Source: Lodderomyces elongisporus (taxonomy: Eukaryota; Ascomycota; Pichiomycetes; Serinales; Debaryomycetaceae). Taken from it: a stretch of 64,000 bases of DNA. The stretch covers positions 1 to 64,000 of the forward strand of contig NC_083680.1 in NCBI RefSeq assembly GCF_030384665.1. The letters run 5' to 3'. Each line of letters starts with the position of its first letter. Position 1 is the stretch's first letter. This document shows, one piece after another, positions 28,489 through 37,586 of this stretch. The notes under the pieces are model-generated. The model searched no databases, was not told the origin of the DNA, and was given only the letters and a program-made list of their open reading frames with translations. Made by a program: the position numbers and the translations under genes.

Positions 28489-30441
28489 CTAAATTGCCAA
28501 CCCCCTTCTTTCTGACTGTTGCTTTTCTGCAATGACAATATCAATAACCCATTTTGCCAACTTGTAGGTCTTTTGGCTCAAGTTCAAGTCATTCAACTGG
28601 CTGTTGAATTGAACACAAAGTTCATAAAACTCATGCATAGCCAAATTTCTGATATGATAAATCAACAGCTTTCTTGATTGACCTTTGGTGTATATGGATG
28701 CAGGTGGTAAGTCAACATAATTGGTAGATGTGCTAACAATGCGTTCAAAAATGTTCAAGGTCAGGGTAATGTCTGCTGGCGAAACTATTGCCCATAAATC
28801 TTCTTCAACAGATCGTTGGAGTAAATTTGAAAGCGAAATGATGGCATTACCAACATTCACAGGGTTTCTTACTCTAGACTCGGCATCTCTCTTTACAGTG
28901 ATTCTGAATATCAACCCTGCTTTTGTTTGCAAAAATTGGTTTTTGTATTCATAGATGACCGTATCAATCTTGAAACTAGCAATCTGTTTGCGTATAGTAG
29001 GCGGTACGTACGTTTTAATAAGTGATTGCAATGGGAGTGTAACTTCTTTATTCCATATATGCCACAATTTATTTTCAATCGACCGTTTTGTATTGTTGGA
29101 TAATTTCTCGTTTGACCTTGCAATGTTACCCCTGGTAGTGGTTCCACTTGCACCAGAATTTGCACCAGAACTTGCACCAGAACTTGCACCAGAACTTGCA
29201 CCGGAACTTGTTGTTGACCGTAAGCTGGAGTACGTGTAGGAGTTGCCAAAGATTTTACTATCATCTTCATCCTCATCCAAGTATCTCACTTTTTTACCTA
29301 CATCTCTAGCCTTGATATCGTGCAAGCTTCTGTGGCTAATGGCATCGCTAGCCTCTCGAATCACAAGTGAACATTCTTCATACAACGCAGGCCATATATC
29401 TTCTTTCTTTCCACGTGCACTGAACAACGCTAAACGCATCTTTATTGCTTCTTTGTCCCTGCTAGTGGCAAGATAAGATAACTCTTGGAATGCAGTCAAT
29501 CTACTCAATTCGTGGGTTGATGACACATTAGAGAGCCCCGAAATCAAACATTTTAAAGGCTCGGGGCTGTATGAAGAAATAGGTTTATCGCCATCTAGAC
29601 ACCCAATAGTCGCATAAACATCGAAAACGTGATTTGCAAACTCCCAACTGAGTAAAACAGTAAAAGACAAGTAGGCGACTTTAAAGTATGTTGCAAATGT
29701 AGTGTTTCTTGGTGGTAAAGTAGTATCTATTCCAATCAAGGCAAGTGGGAACAATACTTTATACAAGTATGGCTTGATGATCCAATATATGAAAGGATTT
29801 GCAAATGTGAATACAATGTTTAATCCAAGGGCGTTACCCACTGCTTGTGGCACATGTGAAAAAAGAGTTTTCTCGAGTTTGTTTCTAAAGTTGCCAATTT
29901 CGAAGCAGAGTCTGTTTCTTTGAAATATCAATTGATTTGCCGAGTAGAAAGCAGCAAGCATAATTGAGCTCACCCAATACTGGACCCACTCATCATTCAA
30001 TTGCGGATTCTGTCTATACTCTTTGGACACCAAATAGTAATCAAAAGTAAATGGCAAATTGAAGATAAAGACTCCATAGAAAAGGATAGCCGATACAACG
30101 TGAAATAATGTGATGTGGATGAATGTTTTGGAAAATAATGAGTGGTAAACTTGAGTCGCAAGGGTCTTGTGCAGAGAGTATTCCACGGTTGAAAATCCTT
30201 TCCTCGCTTGTCTAATCATTGTTAAAGCAGTAAAGAACAATGGCCCTTTAACAAACAATGAGACCAAGATTTGGTTCCAAGAAACCCAAGAGGATGCATG
30301 ATGGAGGTCTAGTAGAAAAATGAGGATGATGGATAAAATGATATTGACATTGAGGACGTAGTTTAGTCGTTTATTGTATACTTTTTTGAAAAGACGATGA
30401 TACTCGTCTTTGGCAATGTGTTTAGGAGCTGGTTCCAGCAT
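28489..30441 (-). CDS. NDC1: NDC1, transmembrane nucleoporin / spindle-pole-body anchor
   Basis: This 650-residue protein is required to insert spindle pole bodies and nuclear pores into the nuclear envelope. Six hydrophobic segments occupy roughly residues 28-275 and a long soluble C-terminal domain follows, the Ndc1 layout; length is close to S. cerevisiae Ndc1 (655). Recognisable text includes WNQILVSLFVKGPLFFTALT, FVSAILFY-like VVSAILFYGVFIF, FRNKLEKTLFSHVPQAVGNA and FQELSYLATSRDKEAIKMRL. The first ATG is at 30441 (MLEPAPKHIAKDEY); upstream codons are TTG. A Ser-Gly-Ala repeat in the C-terminal half is encoded by a 12-bp repeat (29147-29210). Confidence 0.93.
   Translation of the reverse strand: MLEPAPKHIAKDEYHRLFKKVYNKRLNYVLNVNIILSIILIFLLDLHHASSWVSWNQILVSLFVKGPLFFTALTMIRQARKGFSTVEYSLHKTLATQVYHSLFSKTFIHITLFHVVSAILFYGVFIFNLPFTFDYYLVSKEYRQNPQLNDEWVQYWVSSIMLAAFYSANQLIFQRNRLCFEIGNFRNKLEKTLFSHVPQAVGNALGLNIVFTFANPFIYWIIKPYLYKVLFPLALIGIDTTLPPRNTTFATYFKVAYLSFTVLLSWEFANHVFDVYATIGCLDGDKPISSYSPEPLKCLISGLSNVSSTHELSRLTAFQELSYLATSRDKEAIKMRLALFSARGKKEDIWPALYEECSLVIREASDAISHRSLHDIKARDVGKKVRYLDEDEDDSKIFGNSYTYSSLRSTTSSGASSGASSGASSGANSGASGTTTRGNIARSNEKLSNNTKRSIENKLWHIWNKEVTLPLQSLIKTYVPPTIRKQIASFKIDTVIYEYKNQFLQTKAGLIFRITVKRDAESRVRNPVNVGNAIISLSNLLQRSVEEDLWAIVSPADITLTLNIFERIVSTSTNYVDLPPASIYTKGQSRKLLIYHIRNLAMHEFYELCVQFNSQLNDLNLSQKTYKLAKWVIDIVIAEKQQSERRGLAI
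29147..29210 (-). repeat. 12-bp coding repeat in NDC1 (Ser-Gly-Ala-Ser)
   Basis: About five copies of a 12-bp unit (+ strand gcaccagaactt) encode a flexible SGAS repeat within the soluble domain of Ndc1. Unit number is likely to vary between strains. Confidence 0.85.
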
Positions 30442-30885
30442 TGGCAAGGAAAGGTGTTTGTCAATTGAAAAGGGGGGGGGAAATAAAACAGGATCAAAAA
30501 CAACAGTAAGTAGTTGGTCTTCGAAATGGTTGTTATTACTTCTTTGCTTCTTAGCTTCTTAGCTTCTTTGCTTTTTTTCCCTCTTTCCTCTTTCCTCTTT
30601 CCTCCTTTCCTCTTTTGATCAATATTTTTTTTTTTCGTTCGCTCAGCTCCATCTTTCAGCGCGTTTCTGATTAAAATGAGTAAGCTCCAATTACGATGCT
30701 GTTTTCAATGAAACATCTTGCTGGATTGCAGAAGTTGATCATTTTTCTGCTCAAAGAAAAACCATTGAAAGAAATACATAATTTGTTGTCACATTTTACA
30801 ATTTTTAGCCTAGTATCAAACAACTAGCTTTTTTCATTTTTTTTTCTTATCTATATATTTATATATACATGAACCCACATTTCTT
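30442..30885. other. NDC1 upstream region
   Basis: This 444-bp spacer follows PET123 and precedes NDC1 on the - strand. It contains a run of 9 G (30472-30480), a ctttcct iteration (about 30585-30615) and A/T tracts. No gene was seen. Confidence 0.6.
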
Positions 30886-31782
30886 TCAATCGTGGAAGTT
30901 TGCTTGCGCTTCTCTTCGTACTTGTTCTCTTGTACCATTAAGTGCATCTTTAACTTGGTTCAAACCTGGCTTACGATCGATTTCACCAAGGATGACATCT
31001 GCAATCACACTTTCATTAATTCTTGAAATTCCATTATCCTTACGAACTCCAGAGATCTTGTTATCCACAGTCATAACGCTTGATGCAAACGCACCTTCGT
31101 CGAGCTCAAATGCCTTGTGAATGGCATCCTCAAGTTGAGCCTCGTTGGTGATATACTTACCAGCCTCATGGTACAACTCCAAAAGCTTCTGTGCTTTTTC
31201 CTCCTTATCTTGCAATTCCTTGGCATTTCTATTGAGATTTCTTTGCTGCTTAATCAATTCCTTCTCCTCAGCAGTTCTGGGCCTGATCATATTAGATTCC
31301 AATATCTTTTGTATAGTTGGCAAAGACGACACTTCAGATGATCCTGCTGCAATCTCTGCATCGAATCGCCGCTGTCTCTCCAAATTTTGCATATGTATCT
31401 TCTCCTTTATCTCGTCGATGGCTTTCAAACGCTTTTCTTCTTCTAGATAAGCCTCTTTCAAAAACTCTGCTCTGTAGTATGCCCTTCTTTGTTCGTCTCT
31501 TTCCACATCAGGTAACTCATTCATTTCTTTCAAAGTCATTGAAGGATACTTGATTTCCTTGATTTTTTCTTCAACTGTAATGTATTTACGTGCTGGCGTT
31601 TGACGTGGAAGAGGAACACCTTTGATTACTGGTGTGGGAACACCTTCAGCATACCCACTTTCCTTGGAGTCTTCAATCTCTTGCTCCCAGTTCTTTAATG
31701 GACGCACGGGTCTGCGGAAAATGTCCCTAGTCTTGGGCAAGATACCAGACTTGCCGCCAAATTTCAATGCTCCCTTCCCCAT
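30886..31782 (-). CDS. PET123: PET123, mitochondrial small ribosomal subunit protein mS26
   Basis: This 298-residue mitoribosomal protein of the 37S subunit is needed for mitochondrial translation and respiratory growth. The start MGKGALKFGGKSGILPKTR matches the Pet123 N-terminus. The middle is a long charged helical region (RAYYRAEFLKEAYLEEEKRL), then SNMIRPRTAEEKELIKQQRN corresponds to the conserved PLLRNRSPEESELLKLKRN region, and LYHEAGKYITNEAQLEDAI to its LYHVANEFIVTESQL counterpart. ATG 31782 is supported by that conserved N-terminus. Neighbours NDC1 and MUS81 are on the same strand but with separate spacers. Confidence 0.93.
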   Translation of the reverse strand: MGKGALKFGGKSGILPKTRDIFRRPVRPLKNWEQEIEDSKESGYAEGVPTPVIKGVPLPRQTPARKYITVEEKIKEIKYPSMTLKEMNELPDVERDEQRRAYYRAEFLKEAYLEEEKRLKAIDEIKEKIHMQNLERQRRFDAEIAAGSSEVSSLPTIQKILESNMIRPRTAEEKELIKQQRNLNRNAKELQDKEEKAQKLLELYHEAGKYITNEAQLEDAIHKAFELDEGAFASSVMTVDNKISGVRKDNGISRINESVIADVILGEIDRKPGLNQVKDALNGTREQVRREAQANFHD

Positions 31783-32225
31783 TGTTGTTCAAAAAGATAT
31801 GTGATGTGCTTTGACTACTGGAGTGTACGTGGTTTAGTTTGCACCTAGTTCGATCTAACTTGGTATGGAGTAGGTATAGTGGTTTTTTTTTTCTTTTCTT
31901 CTTCTTCTTCTTCTTCTTCTTCTTCTTCGTCTTGTTTGTTTGTTTGTTTGAGACGATTGAGAGAAAAAAAAAAAAAAGAAAAATTTATCACTACACTCGG
32001 TTTTTTATTTCATACAGTATATAACAAATATATATATTTATTTTTTTCCTTGAGACCTTTTTCTTTCGTGCAAGAAACACAAAAAAAGGCGCTCATGCAC
32101 TTATTGATCTTTTATTAGAGTTAAATAATTCACTCCTACAAAGTAAGAAATCACTACAATACCAACAGTAGTGTAATAGGTTTTGCCAACTCCAACTCCT
32201 TAGTGAACCACTCTACAGTTTACCA
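31783..32225. other. PET123 upstream region
   Basis: This 443-bp spacer lies between the MUS81 stop and PET123 start. It holds a (CTT)n tract at about 31899-31928, poly-A and AT-rich stretches. No gene was seen. Confidence 0.6.
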
Positions 32226-34133
32226 CTATACTGAGCCCCAAACATCATAGACTTTCTCCAGTAAAACCTTTCCTATCTTTTTGTTTCCTACTTGATGCTT
32301 GAACTCATCAGATAAAAGAACTTTTTTCGAGTCCACTGAAGCTTGTGCATGCTGAACATGGTAAAACTCAATTAGATTCTTGGGAGTGGGGAACCGACTT
32401 TGAATGACAACCGCCTTCTCTAATGAACACCCTTTAATGGTCATCAACATTAGTATGAACAATTCCTTAACTGTCATTTGAGACGTCTTGCCCAACATGT
32501 TTTGAAAGCTTGAGAATAAATGTGCGCACGCGTAGTTGGCTCTAGCCTCAAATTTGTGTCGGAAACTAGTCAATAATTGATGATACTGTTCCTGGTTCTC
32601 GATATCCCTTGGTTTTAGCACTATTAGATTGGTCTCTGTCATTCTTTCTTCAATAACTTTGGTCAATAGCACCAAAAAATCTGTCGTCTCGTCTATATCC
32701 TTGAATCGTCGCAAGTAAATATTAGCATTGGTCATTATTTGTGATATACTAGTTTGCACTGAATCAAGGGTCGAATAGCCGCGCTCCTTGGCAAATGACA
32801 CCTCTTCGACCAAATAATAGCAATGGCTAATCCCAGTTTTTTTCATTCGGTTTTTTTGTTCTTGAAACCTGCCATCTCTAATGGAATCACACAAGTCGTC
32901 AATTCTTTTTCTCTCGCAAAGATAATTCAAAACAGCTTCTTTACCTGTTTGCTTATGCTTTGCCACCCAAATAGTATCTCCGCATGATAGAGACTTGGCA
33001 TCGCAAACAACACCAGCACCTTCCACTTTTCTTTGGAAAAAATCTCTCTCTTGTTTTGACCTCACTTCTCGATTATCTATATACAATACAATGTCATACT
33101 CATTCCTGCTCCATATCTCATATTTTGTTCCCTCATACGTTCGACTCGATGCATCATGAGCTGATTTTTTTGCTAAGGTTTTTGCATTTTCCCCTGAACC
33201 AGGTACATGTGTAAAATTAGATAGAATCGGTGTAGTGTCTTGTTGCACTACACGTTGAAGGTCATTAGTGGTGATTTCCGATGTCATTTTATTGGAAATG
33301 GGCGACGATTGCTCATATGTTGTGTCGAGCCTCAATCCATTGTCATAAGAAGTATTTGCCATGGTATGATGTAAAGGAGAAGACTCGATATCCACAGCCT
33401 CTTTCAACTTGGTTGCAAGCTCTTTACCTTCTTCGGTCAAAAAATAATACTTTGGAGACCGACCAGTGGAGTAAACCAAATCCTTTGTCATTAATGTCTT
33501 GATCGAATCCCAAGCTGAATGGAACGCGGTGTTTGAGACAGTAAATGACTTGTCACAATACTTTGATGCAACAGACGTGATTTGATCTCGAGTCATACCA
33601 TGTCCTTCCCCATCTTGTAAGTATAGTGTGATCATAATGGCAAATGCACCTGAACGGTGTTTTGGTACATAATTTGCTGTACTTCTTGCTCTTTTTGCTT
33701 TTTTGGCTCGTTTTTCTGGGCTTTGACTATCCCGATTTTTGTCTTGTTCCTCTGCTTCGTCAGCTCTGCTACTCAATGCTTTTCTGCGTGCCTCCACTTC
33801 ATCCAAGAATCCATGTGGTGGCTCCCATCCATTTTCTTTGCAGAGCTGTAACACCCTATCCCTCAATGATTCTGCTGTTTTAACTCCAATGTACCTAATC
33901 AGTTTTAGTGTGCGCGTGTCGATTATCGGATCTGGAAATCGCTTGACTTGGCCCAATATTCGATTATACAAGACGGCCATCTTGGATCCAATTTTCGTAG
34001 CTTTTATTGCGTCATCTTTTATCCACTCAATCACATATGGTTTGAAATCACTAGGCACTTCTTTCAGTTCCGATACTAAAGAGGATGTTGTTGTTGTTGG
34101 TGGTGGTGGTGGTGTCTGTGGTGTTGTTGACAT
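32226..34133 (-). CDS. MUS81: MUS81, structure-specific endonuclease catalytic subunit
   Basis: This 635-residue XPF/MUS81-family nuclease cuts branched DNA (3' flaps, replication forks, nicked Holliday junctions) as a heterodimer with Mms4/Eme1. Order: an N-terminal helix-hairpin-helix region (IKATKIGSKMAVLYNRIL, RYIGVKTAESLRDRVLQLC), a winged-helix region near YVPKHRSGAFAIMITLYLQ, the ERCC4 nuclease domain beginning YDIVLYIDNREVRS with GDTIWVAKHK and CERKRIDDL, and a C-terminal HhH2 domain. The nuclease motif has Cys before ERKR where many members have Val. The first ATG is 34133 (MSTTPQTPPPPP); codons upstream are not ATG. It shares a 239-bp divergent promoter with SME1. Confidence 0.95.
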   Translation of the reverse strand: MSTTPQTPPPPPTTTTSSLVSELKEVPSDFKPYVIEWIKDDAIKATKIGSKMAVLYNRILGQVKRFPDPIIDTRTLKLIRYIGVKTAESLRDRVLQLCKENGWEPPHGFLDEVEARRKALSSRADEAEEQDKNRDSQSPEKRAKKAKRARSTANYVPKHRSGAFAIMITLYLQDGEGHGMTRDQITSVASKYCDKSFTVSNTAFHSAWDSIKTLMTKDLVYSTGRSPKYYFLTEEGKELATKLKEAVDIESSPLHHTMANTSYDNGLRLDTTYEQSSPISNKMTSEITTNDLQRVVQQDTTPILSNFTHVPGSGENAKTLAKKSAHDASSRTYEGTKYEIWSRNEYDIVLYIDNREVRSKQERDFFQRKVEGAGVVCDAKSLSCGDTIWVAKHKQTGKEAVLNYLCERKRIDDLCDSIRDGRFQEQKNRMKKTGISHCYYLVEEVSFAKERGYSTLDSVQTSISQIMTNANIYLRRFKDIDETTDFLVLLTKVIEERMTETNLIVLKPRDIENQEQYHQLLTSFRHKFEARANYACAHLFSSFQNMLGKTSQMTVKELFILMLMTIKGCSLEKAVVIQSRFPTPKNLIEFYHVQHAQASVDSKKVLLSDEFKHQVGNKKIGKVLLEKVYDVWGSV

Positions 34134-34372
34134 TTTCAAGTCATGTATTCATTGCCAGTTGATGTTTCGTAGATTTGTGTGTACAAGAAAACAAAAAATA
34201 AAATAAAAACGCCGCGTATTAGCAGAAAAGAAAATTTCTAGAAGCGAATACAATAATTGTTTTTTATTTCTCATCCATCCATCAGCATCCATCAGTGTCA
34301 ACATTCAATACCTACTGAGTACAATAAATTTGTCTACAAATATACATATATATACACACGCACAATCATAAT

Positions 34373-34633
34373 ATGTCATCACAATCACTAAAAAAGTCTA
34401 ATCTTCCACCAATAAACTTGATATTCAAGTTTCTACAACAACAATCACTTGTCACAATCTGGCTATACGAACAGATAGATTACCGAATTCAGGGAAAGAT
34501 TCTTGGGTTTGATGAATTTATGAATCTCGTGGTAGACGAAGCCGAAGAACTAGCGGATGGGAAAAGAACAAAGTTGGGGCGCTTGCTTTTAAAAGGAGAT
34601 ACGATCACGTTGATATCAAGTTTAGATGTATAG
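34373..34633 (+). CDS. SME1: SME1, spliceosomal Sm protein E
   Basis: This 86-residue Sm-fold protein forms part of the heptameric Sm ring on U1, U2, U4 and U5 snRNAs. The Sm1 motif includes VTIWLYEQIDYRIQGKILGF and DEFMNLVVDEAEE; the Sm2 motif is LGRLLLKGDTITLI. Length is typical of SmE (about 90). ATG 34373 gives the expected short polar N-terminus before NLPPINLIFKFLQ. Divergent from MUS81. Confidence 0.95.
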   Translation: MSSQSLKKSNLPPINLIFKFLQQQSLVTIWLYEQIDYRIQGKILGFDEFMNLVVDEAEELADGKRTKLGRLLLKGDTITLISSLDV

Positions 34634-34650
34634 AACTGAAAGCTTGGTAG

Positions 34651-34722
34651 CGATATGGCGATATGGCGATATGGCTATATGGCGATGTGGCGATATACGA
34701 GATGGCGATATACGATATGGCA
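34651..34722. repeat. Degenerate 9-bp cgatatggc tandem repeat
   Basis: About eight imperfect gatatggc/gatatacg-type units lie just after the SME1 stop codon, between SME1 and the convergent small gene at 34769. Found in non-coding DNA only. Confidence 0.8.
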
Positions 34723-34768
34723 TCGCAGTTTTTAGCATGGTTGTATTATTAGCATGTTTCTGTTTAAT

Positions 34769-35134
34769 TTAGTTTAGGATAAATTTGACACGTTTGGGCA
34801 GGCCCGCTGAGGTGCTTATGGGCTCTACAACTTTAGAGTCGTTTTCAACTTTTCGTCGCAGCGCTCTCATTCGTCTTTGCTCGTCTGTTAACATCTTCTT
34901 ATATTTACTTATCTGCTGCCCTCGCTTATCAAAAGCTTCTCTTTTCCTCTCTGGAGATTTTATTTTAACTTGTGATAAATGGATAGCTGATAACGCTTCC
35001 TTGGATAATTTGAGTTTGACTATAAACAGTTGCTGGTGCAGAATCGGCAGATGCGAGCGCGTTGATAATGGTGGTTGCCGGTCTTGATGCTGATGAAAGT
35101 GATGTCGTCGCAGCTTTGTCAAACAATCTCGCAT
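34769..35134 (-). CDS. Small basic protein, possibly mitochondrial; possible frame change
   Basis: I do not recognise this 121-codon frame. The C-terminal 70 residues look genuinely coding: SQVKIKSPERKREAFDKRG, then ISKYKKMLTDEQRRMRALRR and a tail PKRVKFILN. The N-terminal part (MRDCLTKLRRHHFHQHQ) is His/Gln-rich and reads like a shadow frame, whereas the neighbouring frame over the same DNA (about 34965-35145) reads KYARLFDKAATTSLSSASRP and ATTIINALASADSAPATVYS, more like a mitochondrial presequence. The real protein may therefore join the two frames, by a sequencing indel, an unrecognised intron or a frameshift. The neighbouring frame has no ATG of its own. It lies between convergent SME1 and divergent RAD52, where a gene is plausible. 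Confidence 0.45.
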   Translation of the reverse strand: MRDCLTKLRRHHFHQHQDRQPPLSTRSHLPILHQQLFIVKLKLSKEALSAIHLSQVKIKSPERKREAFDKRGQQISKYKKMLTDEQRRMRALRRKVENDSKVVEPISTSAGLPKRVKFILN

Positions 35135-35439
35135 ACTTCAATATTATAAAGTGTATACAGTTTGATAATATTATATCCTTTCTTTTTTTTATATATAAAT
35201 ACAGTTTCTGTTGCAATTATACCTGTGAGTGAGGTGTGAAAGAGGGAGCAAGTGCAAATAGATTATAAGCTCTATTAATTATTTTTTCTTAAAAAAAAAA
35301 AAAGAGAGAAACGAAAAAGGCTCGCGTGAACTTTCGGTGTGGTTTTTGCAACACGTCCTTCTACTGCCATCCTTAACTAACTTTACCAACTTTTTCATTC
35401 ATAATTCATCATCATCTCCTTACCATCCTCACAACCGTG
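35135..35439. other. Spacer between the small gene and RAD52
   Basis: This 305-bp divergent spacer has a poly-A tract at about 35291-35303. An ATG followed by GTAAGG on the - strand (35426 downward) is a possible 5' splice site for the small gene, but no clear branch site was found. Confidence 0.4.
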
Positions 35440-36987
35440 ATGAATCCAAATCCCCACCCGAATCCAAACTCAAACCCAAATTCAAATCGAATCCAGAGAC
35501 ATCTCCCGCCTCCTCAGCCGCGAAGGCCAAATCGACCACCAGTGCAACATACACGGCAAAACCAGACGCGGGCGCACCAACCAATAGATTTCACAGAGAA
35601 TGAGCGAATCACAATCCAGACAAAACTAAACAAGGCTTTGGGTCCTGAATATGTCAGTTCGCGACCAGGGGGCCATGGGGCAGTTCAATATATTGAAGGT
35701 TGGAAAGCACTTAACTTGGCCAATGAAATCTTTGGTTTTAATGGTTGGAATTCCGAGTTGGTCTCATGTGAGATTGACTTTTTCGACACTCATGGCAATA
35801 CGGGTAAATGTTCCTTGGGTCTTTCCATTGTTGTTCGTATTACTCTTAAAGATGGAACATACCATGAGGATATCGGTTACGGATTCATTGAAAATGCCAG
35901 AAACAAAGCCACTGCGTTTGAAAAGTGTAAAAAAGAGGCATTTACAGATGGGATTAAGCGGTGCTTGAGATGTTTTGGAAACGTATTGGGAAATTGTTTA
36001 TATGACAAAACAATAGTTAAGCAAATGGAGAAGGTAAAGAAACCACCTGTTGAGTATCAAGAAGAAGATTTCCATCGAGATAGATTATTAGTGGAGAGAG
36101 AACGAAAGAAGGAGTTGATTGAAAGACGTGAAGCGGAAGCAGAAGCAGAAGCAGAAGCAGAAGCAAACGCAAGGGCAAATGCAAAAACAAACGCAGAGAC
36201 AAACACGAATGCAAATAGTGAGTCATGGCACTTGAATGCAAATCCAAATCCAAATATACTCATAAATCCTCATCAGGCGTTTGTCACGCCGCGACTGCCT
36301 TCAAAAGTAGTTGATCTTCCGAGAAAGAAAGATACTGATGACGTGGACGACGAATCATTTTTGTTTAGCGATGACCTTGGTGATGAGTCTCAAACATCTC
36401 AGCAGACGCTTAAAATGAAAGACTATGAGCAACTAGAAGCGGAAACGATGGCAAAGCGAAAAGGTCGAGAAGATGATGCTAATCGAAGTGGAAACAACAA
36501 CAAGAATTACAGCAGTGATAACAACAACAACAATAATAGTAATAGCGAGTATCTTGCCCATGCTCCTGCTCAAGCTCAAGCTCAAACTCAGATTCAGACT
36601 CATGCTCAGGCTCCTGCTCCTGTTAGCGGTCCATCGCCTTCACCTGCATCGGCATCTATCCCCTCACCAATGGTTGCATTTGTTAACGCTAAAAGTGCAA
36701 CTTTGATTCAACAAAATCCGGAACCATCTAGTCAAGAAATCAAAAGATTCGACCCCAACTTTGTATCTCCAAACATACGTAGAACTGTTGATCCTACGAA
36801 ATCAGTTCCTATAAAAAGACCCGACAAGGCACCGACGCCTCCGATCAATACAAACCATTTACAAAATAGAGTACATAAGCCTAGTACGAACCCGCTTAAT
36901 GCAAACTTTGGGAAGCGTATTGGTCTTCCTCCGCTGAAAATGAACAAACGAATACATTTGGACCCATTGGGAAATCGGCCATCATAA
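35440..36987 (+). CDS. RAD52: RAD52, recombination mediator
   Basis: This 515-residue protein anneals single strands and loads Rad51 in homologous recombination. The conserved ring-forming DNA-binding domain spans about residues 50-200: ALGPEYVSSRPGGHGAVQYI, EGWKALNLANEIFGFNGWNS, HEDIGYGFIENARNKATAFE, KCKKEAFTDGIKRCLRCFGN. The C-terminal half is disordered, with an EAEAEA repeat (about residues 230-240), Asn-rich and Gln/Ala/Pro-rich stretches, then a conserved-looking basic tail with FVSPNIRRT. ATG 35440 is used; the frame opens one codon earlier at GTG. An in-frame CTG at 36295 would be read as Ser in the CTG clade. The N-terminal Asn-Pro repeat is compositional. Confidence 0.95.
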   Translation: MNPNPHPNPNSNPNSNRIQRHLPPPQPRRPNRPPVQHTRQNQTRAHQPIDFTENERITIQTKLNKALGPEYVSSRPGGHGAVQYIEGWKALNLANEIFGFNGWNSELVSCEIDFFDTHGNTGKCSLGLSIVVRITLKDGTYHEDIGYGFIENARNKATAFEKCKKEAFTDGIKRCLRCFGNVLGNCLYDKTIVKQMEKVKKPPVEYQEEDFHRDRLLVERERKKELIERREAEAEAEAEAEANARANAKTNAETNTNANSESWHLNANPNPNILINPHQAFVTPRLPSKVVDLPRKKDTDDVDDESFLFSDDLGDESQTSQQTLKMKDYEQLEAETMAKRKGREDDANRSGNNNKNYSSDNNNNNNSNSEYLAHAPAQAQAQTQIQTHAQAPAPVSGPSPSPASASIPSPMVAFVNAKSATLIQQNPEPSSQEIKRFDPNFVSPNIRRTVDPTKSVPIKRPDKAPTPPINTNHLQNRVHKPSTNPLNANFGKRIGLPPLKMNKRIHLDPLGNRPS

Positions 36988-37586
36988 ATACTATTAGAAA
37001 TTGCTAGAACATACTCGATAAATATTAAACAACAAAAAAAAGAACAAAGAGAATACTAGAAACTATTAGATATGGTAGAAAATTGTTATAGCTAGAAATG
37101 ATAAGAAAATAAATATATAGCATCATTGATATTTTTTTGGTTTTGAACTGTAAAGGAAATACTTAAATCTTGCTATCTTATTCTTTCTTTCCTCTCCCAC
37201 GCAGTCTTTAGATTAACTTTAATTGTACATGCAGATTTGTGCACAACGAGAAAAAGGAAAGATCGTCAAAAGAAATAGAAATTTTAAAGATACGCGCTAA
37301 TCTAAGGGGTACCAAAGAGGCACCGCCACTCTTTTTTTTTTTTTTCCTCATAAATAAGTCACATTGGAATCTTTTTCACATATTTTACACAACCATCCGT
37401 TGGCAGTGATTTCTCCTGTATCGTTATCATTTTTTTTAATTTATTAGCTTTAAAGCTTTTCACTTGGACCCTTTCTTCCATCCTCATCAATTTATATAAA
37501 CCTACCAAATCTACCAAATCTACCAAATCTACCAAACCTACGTCCCCGCCCCCTACTATCCTTGCACGTGCTTTACACCTTTCAAC
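36988..37586. other. RAD52/UBA3 intergenic region
   Basis: This 599-bp spacer lies between tandem + strand genes. It contains a T-rich run (about 37332-37345), four copies of a 9-bp ctaccaaat unit (37502-37540) and a CACGTG at 37565-37570 only 16 bp before the UBA3 start. Confidence 0.6.
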
